DNA from: Paenibacillus ihumii
Lineage (GTDB): Bacteria; Bacillota; Bacilli; Paenibacillales; Paenibacillaceae
Assembly: GCF_001403875.1 (NCBI RefSeq)
Contig: NZ_LN884299.1
Location: 2,976,117 to 3,040,116, forward strand
Length of the DNA stretch: 64,000 bases
Direction: 5' to 3'
The notes beneath the pieces were generated by a model that was not told where the DNA came from, made no database searches, and worked only from the letters and a program-made list of their open reading frames with translations. This document shows, in pieces, positions 42,594 through 51,890 of this stretch (position 1 is the stretch's first letter; the number at the start of each line of letters is the position of its first letter). Position numbers and translations under genes: made by a program.

Positions 42594-44108
42594 TCATTCT
42601 ATAGTTTCTCTTTTACTAATTGTTTTGTTTTCAAAACCAACTATCTCTTTTGAAATAACTGACCCTTGAAAAAAATACTCATTATTATAACTGATTCTTT
42701 GTTTAATTAACCCGTCTAAAGCAAAACGGAAGACATACTGCCAACTTAAATTAGAGAATGCATGTTGTATTTGATGTAATGATGGTAACCATTCATAAAT
42801 ATATCTACATTCATCAAGTACAATTACGTCCATAAACATTTCCATGTTTTTAGCTTTATATTTATATCTTTTAATAGCATTACTATTGTAATGAAGAGGG
42901 TAGGATAATTGATTGACTAAAACATCTAATAAAAGACTGCTATTAGGTTTATCTAAATATTGATATATCCCTTCTCCTTTATCGAATTGCTTCTTTAAAA
43001 TTTCTATGTCACTTTTCAAGAATGAATCCTCATTTTTTATTTTGTAAAGAATATTTAAAGTTTCAAAAAGATCTTTCGGCATATCTCCCAAACCTGAAAA
43101 GCCTTTAATAAAAGTTCTAATTTTTTTATTGTTAATGGCATCACTATCTTGTTCAATTAACTTAATTAAATAGGAAAATTTAAGCAGTGAATTATTTTTT
43201 ATACTATTGAGTTCGTCTAAATCATATTTAGTTGTCATTTTTGTAGGTAATTCTTTTACAATACTCCCTATATAACTTGAATTTACGAATCGTTGTATTG
43301 GTACTGCAAGAGCCGCAATATCAATGATTGAATTAGTTATTAATTCACTATAAAAGTTATGAAAATCTTCTTTAACCCTATTTTTTAAAGTTATGTACGA
43401 TTCAGAATGTATTTTAGAATTATTATAATCAATCACATCATTTGGGAATTGCTTACAAAATAAATACTGTGTTATCATTTCAGAATATTCTTCTAATACT
43501 TCTCCTTTAGTCAAATCAGGACAAGCAAAATTGGACACTATTATTCCTGGTGAGTTCAATCTATGGTATTTACACAAGGTGGCAATAATTCTTAGAACTT
43601 GCTTCTCAGAAGCTATAGATCCGCAAGCATCAATATAAACAATGTCAAACTTTTTAGGGGTATGTACAAAAAAATGTTCAATTGATTGCTTTATTATCTT
43701 GGGTTGAGGGTAATCACTACCATAATTAGCAAGCGCTGTATTATAAGTGCTAGAATTCATTTCAAATGCCCAAATATTTTGAGGATGAATCCCTAATGAA
43801 ATAAGTTCATTAAAATCATTTTGTGGTTCTGGTCCAGAAAGATAACATACTACCAAATCTTCCGGCCTTTTAAAACCTACACAAGAATCATGTAAGGTTT
43901 CCCAACTTTTCACATGGCTCATATCTATTTTAGATGCCTCATCTTTTTCCTTTGTCTCATCTAAACTCAAAAAATAATCAAGAATCTTTCGAACATATGA
44001 CCTTTCTACACAACAAGCTTTATTTCTATTAGTCGTTAATAAATCTATAGAATAAAAAAACATTTTATGACGTGCATTTATTTTATTTAATTGAGTATAT
44101 GTAGTCAT
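42594..44108 (-). CDS. Methyltransferase-fold protein of a putative defence pair
   Basis: A 504-aa protein. Residues ~85-190 look like a Rossmann SAM-methylase: LVVCYLSGPEPQNDF in the motif I place (non-classical GPEP loop), NIWAFEMNSSTY with the acidic ribose contact, and FDIVYIDACGS as motif IV. No DNA-methylase NPPY/DPPY is present, so the target could be RNA, protein or none. The C-terminal 300 residues are helical and unrecognised. It ends 21 bp before, or overlaps, the DUF262 gene, so they are co-transcribed. Strongly A+T-rich. Function unknown. Confidence 0.65.
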   Translation of the reverse strand: MTTYTQLNKINARHKMFFYSIDLLTTNRNKACCVERSYVRKILDYFLSLDETKEKDEASKIDMSHVKSWETLHDSCVGFKRPEDLVVCYLSGPEPQNDFNELISLGIHPQNIWAFEMNSSTYNTALANYGSDYPQPKIIKQSIEHFFVHTPKKFDIVYIDACGSIASEKQVLRIIATLCKYHRLNSPGIIVSNFACPDLTKGEVLEEYSEMITQYLFCKQFPNDVIDYNNSKIHSESYITLKNRVKEDFHNFYSELITNSIIDIAALAVPIQRFVNSSYIGSIVKELPTKMTTKYDLDELNSIKNNSLLKFSYLIKLIEQDSDAINNKKIRTFIKGFSGLGDMPKDLFETLNILYKIKNEDSFLKSDIEILKKQFDKGEGIYQYLDKPNSSLLLDVLVNQLSYPLHYNSNAIKRYKYKAKNMEMFMDVIVLDECRYIYEWLPSLHQIQHAFSNLSWQYVFRFALDGLIKQRISYNNEYFFQGSVISKEIVGFENKTISKRETIE

Positions 44109-44348
44109 ATCTTCACCCTCAAATATAAGTAAATAAGAAAATTTTTGTTACAAATAACAAATTACTTACCATGAAGTATATCCCGATATTAAGTCCTAAG
44201 TCTATAGATTATTATGATATTAGGAAATATTGCTCACAAAATTTATATTGGGTGTTATGAAAAATTACTTTCTATTTATATAAAGACAAACAATGATTAA
44301 GTTAATTAAATACCCTTTTCCCTCCTAGTTAGATGAGATAAAGTAAAA

Positions 44349-44372
44349 CATCCCCTCCGTAAAGGGGATGTA
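44349..44372 (-). other. Hairpin at the broken end of the transposase
   Basis: ACATCCCC-TCCGTAAA-GGGGATGT lies where transposase similarity stops. On the minus strand TTTTAC follows, so it can act as a weak terminator, or it marks an IS or island border. Confidence 0.45.
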
Positions 44373-44377
44373 GTGTT

Positions 44378-44917
44378 TCCATGTGCTTTGCGGTCCTCCC
44401 TCACAGCCTCATTGAGTTCTTCAATATAGTCCATGGTTTTTTGCAGAACTTCCTGCTTGGTATAGTGGTGCTTGTTAGCATTGGCTTTTACGTGAGTGGA
44501 ATCCGTAATAAGCACGCGCCCACCCTCCATTTTGTGCGAGATCACCTGAAGGACTACTTCGTCAAAAATCTCCTGGAAAATGTCGGTATCTTTAAACCGG
44601 GTCCGCCGGTTCCAGCTAATGGTGGAGTGATCTGGGACTTTGTCCGTAAGACAAGACCCAAAAACCAGCGGTAAGCCAAGTTCGTTTGAATGCGTGTTCC
44701 AACTGGCGTTCCGAGCGAATGCCATAAAAATAACCGAGAAAAATCATCTTAAACAACACGACCGGATCAACTGCTGACCGCCCGTTATCTGCACAGTAAA
44801 GAGGACGAACCTTATCATCAATAAAGGAGAAGTCGATATACTTGTCTACTTTCCGCACAAATGATCCTGCGGAGCCAAGTCTTCAATCGAAACGAATTCG
44901 TAGCTTTGTTGTTCTCC
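44378..44917 (-). pseudogene. IS1182-like transposase remnant with several frameshifts
   Basis: The pieces SYEFVSIEDLAPQDHL, RKVDKYIDFSFIDDKVRPLY, PVVLFKMIFLGYFYGIRSERQL, LAYRWFLGL and LTDKVPDHSTISWNRRTRF plus ITDSTHVKANANKH appear in order but in at least three frames on the minus strand. They match the N-terminal half of IS1182/DUF772-type transposases, including the first catalytic Asp (TDSTH). Both ends are missing. It borders the A+T-rich island. Confidence 0.85.
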
Positions 44918-45017
44918 CGACTAGATCTCAGCACTCAAAACACCGTCCGTTCATAAATTTTTATTTATATTATACAGCATTAACGCAGTGCTGTATTAAA
45001 TTAAATCCATATAAAGA

Positions 45018-45044
45018 AGGCTGTCGAGACTTTCTCGACAGCCT
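45018..45044. terminator. Hairpin downstream of the phosphatase gene
   Basis: AGGCTGTCGAGA-CTT-TCTCGACAGCCT is a perfect 12-bp stem; a T-rich stretch follows on the minus strand. It ends the phosphatase transcript, 76 bp past its stop. Confidence 0.65.
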
Positions 45045-45119
45045 GACAGCTGTAATCGCAGCAGCTTTCCTCTGCTTCACCAAGAAATCCTGTCGATCCA
45101 TCGTGCTTGCATAACAGGT

Positions 45120-45593
45120 TTAAGTCAAGCCATGCTCTTCCTTAATTTCGTTAAGCAGACGCCTGCAGCCCTCATCCACCATTTCGTATACCTCTTGGAA
45201 ATTTCCTGTATAATACGGATCGGGAACATTTCCCCCGGCATGCTTCGGAACGAAATCAAGCAGCTTCTTCACTTCCACCTTGCGGTCATCCGGGAACCAT
45301 TTGGTTAAGTCCTTGACGTTCATATCATCCATCGCAATGATGTATTGATAATCTTGAAAATCCGTAGAGGTAACCTGTCTGGCAAACATCCCTGCATCAT
45401 CTATGCCGTATTGCTTCAAGATTTGACGAGTTCCTTCATGCGGCGGTTTGCCGATATGCCAATCCCCCGTGCCCGCAGAATCAACTTCGATTCGATCCGC
45501 TAATCCGGCTTCCTTCACCTGGCTGCGAAAGACGGCTTCCGCCATCGGAGATCTGCAAATATTACCGAGACATACAAACAATACTTTAATCAT
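45120..45593 (-). CDS. Low-molecular-weight protein-tyrosine phosphatase
   Basis: A 157-aa phosphatase. The P-loop FVCLGNICRSPMAE (CX5R) is at the N-terminus and the general acid Asp is in VPDPYYTG near the C-terminus. It resembles B. subtilis YfkJ/YwlE; LMW-PTPs remove phosphate from tyrosine or arginine. The residue after CLGN is Ile rather than Thr, which points to a tyrosine phosphatase (YwlE arginine phosphatases usually have Thr). The ATG at 45593 is used; AGGAGG lies 13 bases upstream. Confidence 0.92.
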   Translation of the reverse strand: MIKVLFVCLGNICRSPMAEAVFRSQVKEAGLADRIEVDSAGTGDWHIGKPPHEGTRQILKQYGIDDAGMFARQVTSTDFQDYQYIIAMDDMNVKDLTKWFPDDRKVEVKKLLDFVPKHAGGNVPDPYYTGNFQEVYEMVDEGCRRLLNEIKEEHGLT

Positions 45594-45708
45594 GACTACA
45601 ACAATTCCTCCTATCATTCATCACACGTACAGTTTCTCTATTTATCGTTGAAGCTGACTAGGCGCACTTCTATTCACTTTACTAATAAACCGGTACTTTA
45701 TCAATGTC

Positions 45709-46629
45709 CTACAGTTCCATCTCCCCTTTAGGCAGATACCAGCCCGGTACATGCGCTTCAAAATCGTTATACCATGCCAGCACCTTCTCCGCTCGTTCCA
45801 GCATAAGCGCTACTTCTGCTTCACCAAAGGGAATGGCCCAGTGAATAGATGAAATCTGGTTGCTCGCGATATATAATGCCATTAATTTAAAAAATGTATC
45901 GGGCACTTCGTTATGAAAATACCCGTGAATGCGGCCCGACGCGAACGACGCACTCTGGAAGGCACACCAGGTAATCCGGTTGAACTCCTCCCAAGGATCG
46001 CCGTAATCAAGCCTGTTGAAATCGATGATGCCAAGCTCGCCGGAATCAGTAATCACCATATTGCCGATATGATAGTCGCCATGCTGAAACGTCAACGGCC
46101 GCTGATCTAGCAAATATCGATGGCCTTCGATATAGTTAAGGACTTTGTCCGCTCCCTTTAAATGAAGCCCGCTGGCCCTGTAATTCGCGATATATTTATC
46201 AATCTTGGCATTATAACGCTCTGCCCAGGACGGGGTGTGGCTTGGCGCTGGAAATTCATGCATAGCTCTTAGGATTTCTCCCGATTTTACACCAAGCCGA
46301 TATTGATCTGCTGGATTCAACCTGGTCATAGCTTCGGCTGCATCCTCTCCTTCGACCCAAGTGAACAAGGAATATACGGATTGACCCTGATTGCAGATCC
46401 CGAAATCCACGGGACGAGACATGAGAACATCCAGTTGCTCCAGCAGCCTTACAGCTTCGAACTCCTGCCTTTTCCGCTCATATTGCATTCTATCCGCCAA
46501 TCTAAGCAGCAGCTTCCTATCGTCATGCGTCCGGACATAGTATTTTTTGTCGCTCGACCAGCCTGCATGAATCTCTCTCATCGATGTCCACGACTCATAC
46601 CCAGGAATTTGACTGAATAGGTTAATCAC
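45709..46629 (-). CDS. Aminoglycoside-phosphotransferase-like kinase
   Basis: A 306-aa protein of the APH/choline kinase fold. The Brenner motif LTFQHGDYHIGNMVI and the DFG-like IIDFNRLDYGDPW are intact; KLLLRLAD supplies the ATP-contact region. GTG at 46629 is chosen because AAGGAGGG lies about ten bases upstream. Many chromosomal members phosphorylate small alcohols or unknown substrates, so resistance to aminoglycosides cannot be assumed. Confidence 0.85.
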   Translation of the reverse strand: MINLFSQIPGYESWTSMREIHAGWSSDKKYYVRTHDDRKLLLRLADRMQYERKRQEFEAVRLLEQLDVLMSRPVDFGICNQGQSVYSLFTWVEGEDAAEAMTRLNPADQYRLGVKSGEILRAMHEFPAPSHTPSWAERYNAKIDKYIANYRASGLHLKGADKVLNYIEGHRYLLDQRPLTFQHGDYHIGNMVITDSGELGIIDFNRLDYGDPWEEFNRITWCAFQSASFASGRIHGYFHNEVPDTFFKLMALYIASNQISSIHWAIPFGEAEVALMLERAEKVLAWYNDFEAHVPGWYLPKGEMEL

Positions 46630-46727
46630 TGTACACTCCCTCCTTCCAGGATCCAGCATGGGTAATGTGGCTGCCCTAATGATTTTCCATAGCTAAACAT
46701 AATACGATCACTTAAATCCGTATAGTG

Positions 46728-47156
46728 CTAAGATTCCTCCACGATGTCCCATGCCGGATTCCAGACAACCTCCCATAAGTGGCCGTCCGGATCCAGAAAA
46801 TGAGCCGAGTATCCGCCCCAGAAGGTATCATGCGGCGGGTCTGTGACGGTTGCCCCAGCCGCCAGAGCCTGTTCAATGACGTGGTCCACCTCTTCCTTGC
46901 TGCCCACGTTGTGGCCAATCGTCATTTCGGTCGAGCTGGAAGCCGCCAGCGGCACCTTGGCCTCGTGTGCAATATCCTTGCGGCTCCAAATGGCCAGCTT
47001 CAAGCCGGCCTGCAGCTCAAAAAAAGCCACGGCGCCATGCTCAAACTCCTGCCCGACAATGCCTTCTGTCGGAAAGCCGAGCCCGTCCCGATAAAATTGC
47101 AGCGACCTTTCCAGGTCGTCAACGCCTAACGTGAGAACAGTTATTCGCGGTTTCAT
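46728..47156 (-). CDS. VOC/glyoxalase-family protein
   Basis: A 142-aa protein with a VOC fold: ITVLTLGVDDLERSLQFYRDGLGF at the start and FLDPDGHLWEVVWNP at the end. In this family the paired modules bind a metal through His/Glu; here the usual ligand positions are only partly kept. Substrate unknown. It lies 47 bp after map on the same strand. Confidence 0.85.
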   Translation of the reverse strand: MKPRITVLTLGVDDLERSLQFYRDGLGFPTEGIVGQEFEHGAVAFFELQAGLKLAIWSRKDIAHEAKVPLAASSSTEMTIGHNVGSKEEVDHVIEQALAAGATVTDPPHDTFWGGYSAHFLDPDGHLWEVVWNPAWDIVEES

Positions 47157-47203
47157 AAATACGATACACTCTCCCTTATTGTCATGATCGTCCACTAACA
47201 GAG

Positions 47204-47950
47204 TTATTGCTGTGTTAAAATAAGCGGGCCGTTCTTAGTTATAGCAATCGTATGTTCATACTGTGCCGATAATTTGCCATCGACGGTTCTAGCCGTCCAT
47301 CCGTTCGCATCCATTTGGCTCTGCCATAAGCCTTCATTGATCATAGGCTCGATAGTAATCACCATGCCTTCTTTAAGTCTTACTCCTCTTCCCGGGGATC
47401 CATAATGGGGAATTTGCGGCTCTTCGTGAATGGTGGCTCCAATGCCATGACCGGTGAAATCTTTGACGACCGAGAAGCCTTTGGATTCCGCATAAGTCTG
47501 AATGGCGTGGCCGATATCCCCGATGCGATTGCCAATACAAGCCTGCTCGATCCCTTTATACAAACAGCTCTCCGTCACTTCCAATAATTCTCTTGCCTCG
47601 TTCGAAACAGGTCCCACTGCATAGCTCCAGGCAGAGTCGGCCAGGCTGCCATTTAAATTGACAACAAAGTCAATCGTGACAATATCGCCATGCTTTAACG
47701 GAGCTTTCCGAGGATAGCCGTGGCAAATTTCATCGTTAATCGATGCGCAAGTGGCAAATGGATAACCCTTATACCCTTTCTGTTCAGCAGTTGCGCCATG
47801 TTTTTTTAAGTATTTTTCTACAAAATGATCTATTTCCAAAGTGGAAATCCCCGGCTCAATCATTTTCGCTATTTCTTTATGACAGGCCGCCAACAGCTTT
47901 CCTGATTCATGCATCAGTTGTATTTCTCTATCCGATTTTAATGTGATCAT
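47204..47950 (-). CDS. map: Type I methionine aminopeptidase (MapB/YflG-like)
   Basis: A 248-aa metallopeptidase removing the initiator Met. The five metal ligands are seen in IVTIDFVVNLNGSLADSAW (two Asp), DFTGHGIGATIHEEP (His), MVITIEPMINEG (Glu) and YEHTIAIT (Glu). The length and CHGYPR block fit the second Bacillus enzyme YflG. The ATG at 47950 has AAGGAG eight bases away. Follows the zinc-finger gene by 18 bp. Confidence 0.93.
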   Translation of the reverse strand: MITLKSDREIQLMHESGKLLAACHKEIAKMIEPGISTLEIDHFVEKYLKKHGATAEQKGYKGYPFATCASINDEICHGYPRKAPLKHGDIVTIDFVVNLNGSLADSAWSYAVGPVSNEARELLEVTESCLYKGIEQACIGNRIGDIGHAIQTYAESKGFSVVKDFTGHGIGATIHEEPQIPHYGSPGRGVRLKEGMVITIEPMINEGLWQSQMDANGWTARTVDGKLSAQYEHTIAITKNGPLILTQQ

Positions 47951-47968
47951 GGTCATTTCTCCTTAGTC

Positions 47969-48529
47969 TTATTTCATTTTCATTAATTCATCGCCGCTTG
48001 CTTTCCCATCGGAGCCTGCATCTTTAGTTTTCCGAAGAATGTAATGATGGCGATTCCGGCAATTTGAGCTGCAAAATTTAGCTACTTTAGCACGCGGATA
48101 AGGAATATACCAATCCCCGCAATGGATGCAGGTTAGCAAATTCAGCGACGGATTTTTCTCTATGGCTTCAAGCAGGCTGATGATCGCCTCCATGTATCTC
48201 CGTTTCAATTGATCCGGTTTGTCCACAAACTCCGTATGCAGCACAATTTGCCGCTGGGCTCGCTCGGTCTTGTGTTCTTCGACGAATAGATCCTCCATCT
48301 TTGAAACGAGGCTCACCTTTAAGCGGATCGCTTGATACGCTTCGAATATTTGATTTACCCTGTGCAGCAAGTTCCTTGAAATGACCTGATTGGAACGAAC
48401 CGATTCAGCAAGAGTCAGCAGAACTTCTCTCATCTCCTGTTCCAGGCCTCCGCTCTGCATTTCATGCCGCTTGGCTTCGTTGATCACCGTCAGAAAATAA
48501 TTCTCACGCGATAAAGTAGGACACATCAA
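47969..48529 (-). CDS. CGNR-like zinc-finger protein
   Basis: A 186-aa protein. The C-terminal LTCIHCGDWYIPYPRAKVAKF followed by CSSNCRNRHHY is a CxxC...CxxxC treble-clef finger as in CGNR proteins, probably nucleic acid binding. The rest is helical (MREVLLTLAESV...). It is translated just upstream of map, so the two are likely co-transcribed. Function unknown. Confidence 0.7.
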   Translation of the reverse strand: MMCPTLSRENYFLTVINEAKRHEMQSGGLEQEMREVLLTLAESVRSNQVISRNLLHRVNQIFEAYQAIRLKVSLVSKMEDLFVEEHKTERAQRQIVLHTEFVDKPDQLKRRYMEAIISLLEAIEKNPSLNLLTCIHCGDWYIPYPRAKVAKFCSSNCRNRHHYILRKTKDAGSDGKASGDELMKMK

Positions 48530-48765
48530 ACTCGCTCCTTGCCGTGTGCTTCAGATTAAATGCATTAATGTATTCAATACATTTATATCATTCAGTCGTT
48601 TGGGCATCAATATTTCCTTTGTTAGCTTTATACAGCAATTTCGGAATTAACTAAAGTTTTTTGGTGAAAAACAAAACATTCTCCAGGTCTGCTTCAGCCG
48701 ACATTTTGATAAAATAAGGCTAACGGCAGTATTTTTTAAAGGACGCAACCAAGGAGGAAATCTCA

Positions 48766-49746
48766 ATGACCAAGCCAGTGAAACAAAACGAGCCTTTAGT
48801 GACTCATATTTATACCGCAGACCCTTCGGCCCATGTATTTGAGGGCAAGCTGTACATTTACCCTTCGCATGATCTCGATCATGAAATGGAATCCAATGAC
48901 AACGGAGACCAATACGATATGGAGGATTACCATGTTCTATCGATGGAGGATGAGAATTCTCCTTGCGTCGACCATGGCGAGGTCCTGCATTTACGCGATA
49001 TTCCATGGGCCAAGCAGCAGCTATGGGCTCCCGATGCGGCCTATAAGAACAATACCTACTATTTGTTCTTCCCTGCCCGGGATCATGACGGGATCTTCAG
49101 ACTCGGCGTAGCTACCAGCTCTTCCCCTGCCGGGCCATTTACGCCGCAGCCGGATTATATGCCGGGCAGCTACAGCATCGATCCAGCCGTGCTGGTTGAC
49201 GAGGACGACAAGGCCTACATTTATTTCGGCGGTCTGTGGGGCGGACAGCTGGAGAAGTGGCAGACCGGCACCTTTAAGCCAGACGCGGAAGGACCTGCTG
49301 CAAACGAGCCTGCGCTTGGGCCAAGAGCAGCCGAGCTAAGCGAGGATATGCTAACCTTCAAGGAGACGCCGGTAGAGATCTCCATCGTAGACGAGGATGG
49401 CAACCCGCTGCTCGCCGGCGATGAGGACAGAAGATTCTTTGAAGGTCCATGGGTTCATAAATACAACGGGTATTACTACCTGTCCTATTCAACCGGGACT
49501 ACGCATAAAATCGTATATGCCATGAGCAAAAACCCAATGGGTCCTTACGTTTATAAAGGGACTATCCTAACTCCTGTCCTTGGCTGGACGACGCATCATT
49601 CCATCGTGCAGTTCAAGGATAAATGGTATCTGTTCTATCACGACAGCTCTTTGTCCGGCGGCGCAGACAACAAACGCAGTGTAAAATTCACGGAAATCAA
49701 ATACAACGAGGACGGAACGATCCAGACGATCGATCCTTATAAATAA
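48766..49746 (+). CDS. GH43 glycoside hydrolase (beta-xylosidase/arabinofuranosidase type)
   Basis: A 326-aa intracellular five-bladed propeller enzyme. The catalytic base Asp is in TADPSAHVFEG, the pKa-modulating Asp in SIDPAVLVDED, and the acid Glu in RRFFEGPWVHKYNG, the three GH43 marks. It would trim xylose or arabinose from imported plant oligosaccharides. AAGGAGG precedes the ATG. It stands with the ruined GH10 xylanase as the only plant-wall enzymes here. Confidence 0.9.
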   Translation: MTKPVKQNEPLVTHIYTADPSAHVFEGKLYIYPSHDLDHEMESNDNGDQYDMEDYHVLSMEDENSPCVDHGEVLHLRDIPWAKQQLWAPDAAYKNNTYYLFFPARDHDGIFRLGVATSSSPAGPFTPQPDYMPGSYSIDPAVLVDEDDKAYIYFGGLWGGQLEKWQTGTFKPDAEGPAANEPALGPRAAELSEDMLTFKETPVEISIVDEDGNPLLAGDEDRRFFEGPWVHKYNGYYYLSYSTGTTHKIVYAMSKNPMGPYVYKGTILTPVLGWTTHHSIVQFKDKWYLFYHDSSLSGGADNKRSVKFTEIKYNEDGTIQTIDPYK

Positions 49747-49772
49747 ACAGCAGCTGAAACAAGAAACGAGAA

Positions 49773-49821
49773 ACGGGATCATGCCGCTTATCCATCATAA
49801 AGTGGAGCGGCACGATCCCGT
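49773..49821 (+). terminator. Terminator of the GH43 gene
   Basis: ACGGGATCATGCCGCT pairs with AGCGGCACGATCCCGT (one mismatch) and is followed by CTTTAT. Confidence 0.7.
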
Positions 49822-49911
49822 CTTTATGTCTGTTGTTAAATTCTTCCCGATGCGTTATCATATTGAAATTGTACATATATAACTAGAATGCCGCTGTGAG
49901 GTCAATTTGAT

Positions 49912-50553
49912 ATGCTGAAAAAGAGAACGCTGTATTCTCTCGCGTTGGTAACGTTCGCCTTTATCCTTTATGTCGTATATTACAATTTTATTTACGATCC
50001 GCAAGCTGCGGGCTTTCTAAGTCATAAAACCAATCTTAAAAGGCCCTTGCAGCTGCCAGTTTGGCTGAACGTCATGTATGTTCATGTCATCTTCGCTTGC
50101 TTGGCGATGGCCGCGGGGATCATAAACTTCTCCAGCTACGTCTTCAACCGCTTTCACCGCTTCCATAGAATCAATGGTTACGCCTACTTCGCCTCCATCT
50201 TTATGGTCTGCCTTACGTCCGGTTATATGGCGCCATATGCAACGGGCGGAAAAATGACCAGCATCCCTTTCAATTTACTGAACATCATCTGGCCCGGCAT
50301 GGTCGTCATCGCGCTGTACTATATTAAGAAGGACAACCTGAATCGCCACCGGAATTGGATGTTCCGCAGCTATGCTCTCTGTTTTACCAACCTGTTCATT
50401 CACCTGATTACCTTGCTTGCACGCAACGTCCTGGGAACTGATTATAAGACGGCATATATCCTCGGAGTATACGGCTCGATCACGCTGCTGCTTGTCCTCC
50501 CGTCATTGGTATTAGCCCGCAAGAAGAGCCCTTTATTTGAGCTTGAAGCCTAA
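49912..50553 (+). CDS. DUF2306 membrane protein, paralogue A
   Basis: A 213-aa protein with six membrane segments. VWLNVMYVHVIFACLAM, RFHRINGYAYF, SGYMAPYATGG and NRHRNWMFRSYALCFTN hold the conserved His/Arg pattern of DUF2306, a family of unknown function possibly related to haem- or quinone-binding membrane proteins. It shares much of its sequence with the gene at 60870, including a near-identical N-terminal topology. Confidence 0.8.
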   Translation: MLKKRTLYSLALVTFAFILYVVYYNFIYDPQAAGFLSHKTNLKRPLQLPVWLNVMYVHVIFACLAMAAGIINFSSYVFNRFHRFHRINGYAYFASIFMVCLTSGYMAPYATGGKMTSIPFNLLNIIWPGMVVIALYYIKKDNLNRHRNWMFRSYALCFTNLFIHLITLLARNVLGTDYKTAYILGVYGSITLLLVLPSLVLARKKSPLFELEA

Positions 50554-50795
50554 TGATAAGGCACCTTTAGGGGTGCTTATACAGGTTATGCATCTATGAA
50601 ACGGCTTCACTGATTTCTACGTATAAGATTCCTATAATTTAACCGCTTCCCAGTTCCCATTTAATTTCAACCTGAGTCAATTTAATTTCTAAGCTTTGGA
50701 GAGATAGGCCGTCTTTGAAGCTCTCGATAATATATAACTCATGATAAAGCATGGCAGCGCAGCTCGCGCCAAGCTGCCCCCGCGCGAAGCCTTCC
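50554..50795. other. Intergenic, no feature recognised
   Basis: About 240 bp between converging genes, A+T-rich, with no clear hairpin plus T-run. Confidence 0.4.
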
Positions 50796-51383
50796 TCAGG
50801 CTCGGCAAATCGAATCGAGGTGGTAGCGAATCACGTCGATGACACGGCTGCGGTTCACCCGCTCAGGGTCGAGCAATGCATGCATGGCTATCCCGTCAAT
50901 CAAAGCGTGCAGCCGCTCAATTTCCAACTCAAGGCTTAAGCCTTCCTTCAACCACCCTGTTGAATGCAAATAACCGACCATTTTTCGGAACGCCTCATAC
51001 AGCCCGTCATTAATTAGTCCGACCGCATCCTTCCGATGCTTCACATGGGCCACAAAGGCAAACCAGACATCCATTTCAATTCGCGTTTCCTCATTAATCG
51101 GCACCATTTCAAGAAGCATCGCCATGATCATTTCCTTCGGCGGCAAATCCCGCTTCATAATGGCTTCAATGCGCGCAGTAGCTCTATCTTTGACCAGCGT
51201 CATCGCATAGACAAGCAAATCATCCTGGTTCTGAAAATAATGGCGTAATGCTCCAAGCGAGAGCCCCGCCTCCTGTGCAATATTACGCACCGTCGCCCCT
51301 TCCATCCCTTTATCCAGAATGACCTGCCACATCGCCTTAGCAATGCGCTCCCGTCGTTCTTCATGATCTACGATTTTTGGCAT
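50796..51383 (-). CDS. TetR-family repressor of the SMR pair (YvdT-like)
   Basis: A 195-aa regulator. The HTH region reads ATVRNIAQEAGLSLGALRHYF, with an all-helical ligand domain after it. It is divergent from two SMR genes, the same arrangement as B. subtilis yvdT-yvdSR, so it probably controls them. A palindrome lies between. Confidence 0.88.
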   Translation of the reverse strand: MPKIVDHEERRERIAKAMWQVILDKGMEGATVRNIAQEAGLSLGALRHYFQNQDDLLVYAMTLVKDRATARIEAIMKRDLPPKEMIMAMLLEMVPINEETRIEMDVWFAFVAHVKHRKDAVGLINDGLYEAFRKMVGYLHSTGWLKEGLSLELEIERLHALIDGIAMHALLDPERVNRSRVIDVIRYHLDSICRA

Positions 51384-51424
51384 AAATTTAGTTTAATCAA
51401 AAAAGAGAACATTAGCAATTAAAT

Positions 51425-51438
51425 AATACACTTGTATT
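51425..51438. promoter_or_regulatory. Candidate TetR operator in the divergent intergenic region
   Basis: AATACA-CT-TGTATT is palindromic, flanked by A/T arms. A related half-site TAATACAACTGTGCTA is at 51471-51486, nearer the SMR start. Both lie in the 123-bp region between the TetR and SMR genes. Confidence 0.5.
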
Positions 51439-51506
51439 AAATAAACTTATTGTGGTAGTATGTTTTTAAATAATACAACTGTGCTAAAAAAAAGGGGGAG
51501 AGAACT

Positions 51507-51890
51507 GTGATTTCAGATCAAAATAAAAAAAGCAGTATTCTAAAGCAAGGCCAGCCTTTAACAAGGGGGATGGCGTGGCTATTTTTGATTGCTGGGGGAC
51601 TCATAGAAATTTATTGGGCTTCAGCTCTTAAGAGCAATTCGCTGGGGATTTTTACCTTAATTGCCCTTCTACTTAGCTTCGAGCTATTGATCAGAGCCAC
51701 GAAGATCATTCCGATCGGAACGGGATATGCCATTTTTACCGGAATCGGTACAATCGGGACCATACTCGTTGACATGTTTTATTTTCAAGAGCCCTTTAGA
51801 TGGGTCAAAATCCTGTTGATCCTTCTATTGGCAGCATTCATCATTGGTTTGAAAATTTCCGACGGCGGCGTGAAAAAGGAGGGGGCATAA
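51507..51890 (+). CDS. SMR-family transporter subunit 1 (YvdS-like)
   Basis: A 127-aa protein with four membrane segments: WLFLIAGGLIEIYWASALK holds the essential membrane Glu, and PIGTGYAIFTGIGTIGT the GTxxA-like loop. Its N-terminus is 20 residues longer than the usual ~105 aa. Starts with GTG after GGGGGAGAG. Paired SMR proteins form hetero-oligomers exporting cations such as quaternary ammonium or guanidinium. Confidence 0.85.
   Translation: MISDQNKKSSILKQGQPLTRGMAWLFLIAGGLIEIYWASALKSNSLGIFTLIALLLSFELLIRATKIIPIGTGYAIFTGIGTIGTILVDMFYFQEPFRWVKILLILLLAAFIIGLKISDGGVKKEGA

Noticed and set aside
45709..46629. Aminoglycoside resistance gene
   Set aside because: Only the general APH kinase fold is visible; it does not match a known resistance subclass and has no mobile context.
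51384..51506. Guanidine riboswitch ahead of the SMR pair
   Set aside because: The region is only 123 bp, A+T-rich and palindromic for a TetR; no ykkC-type conserved ACGR loops were seen.
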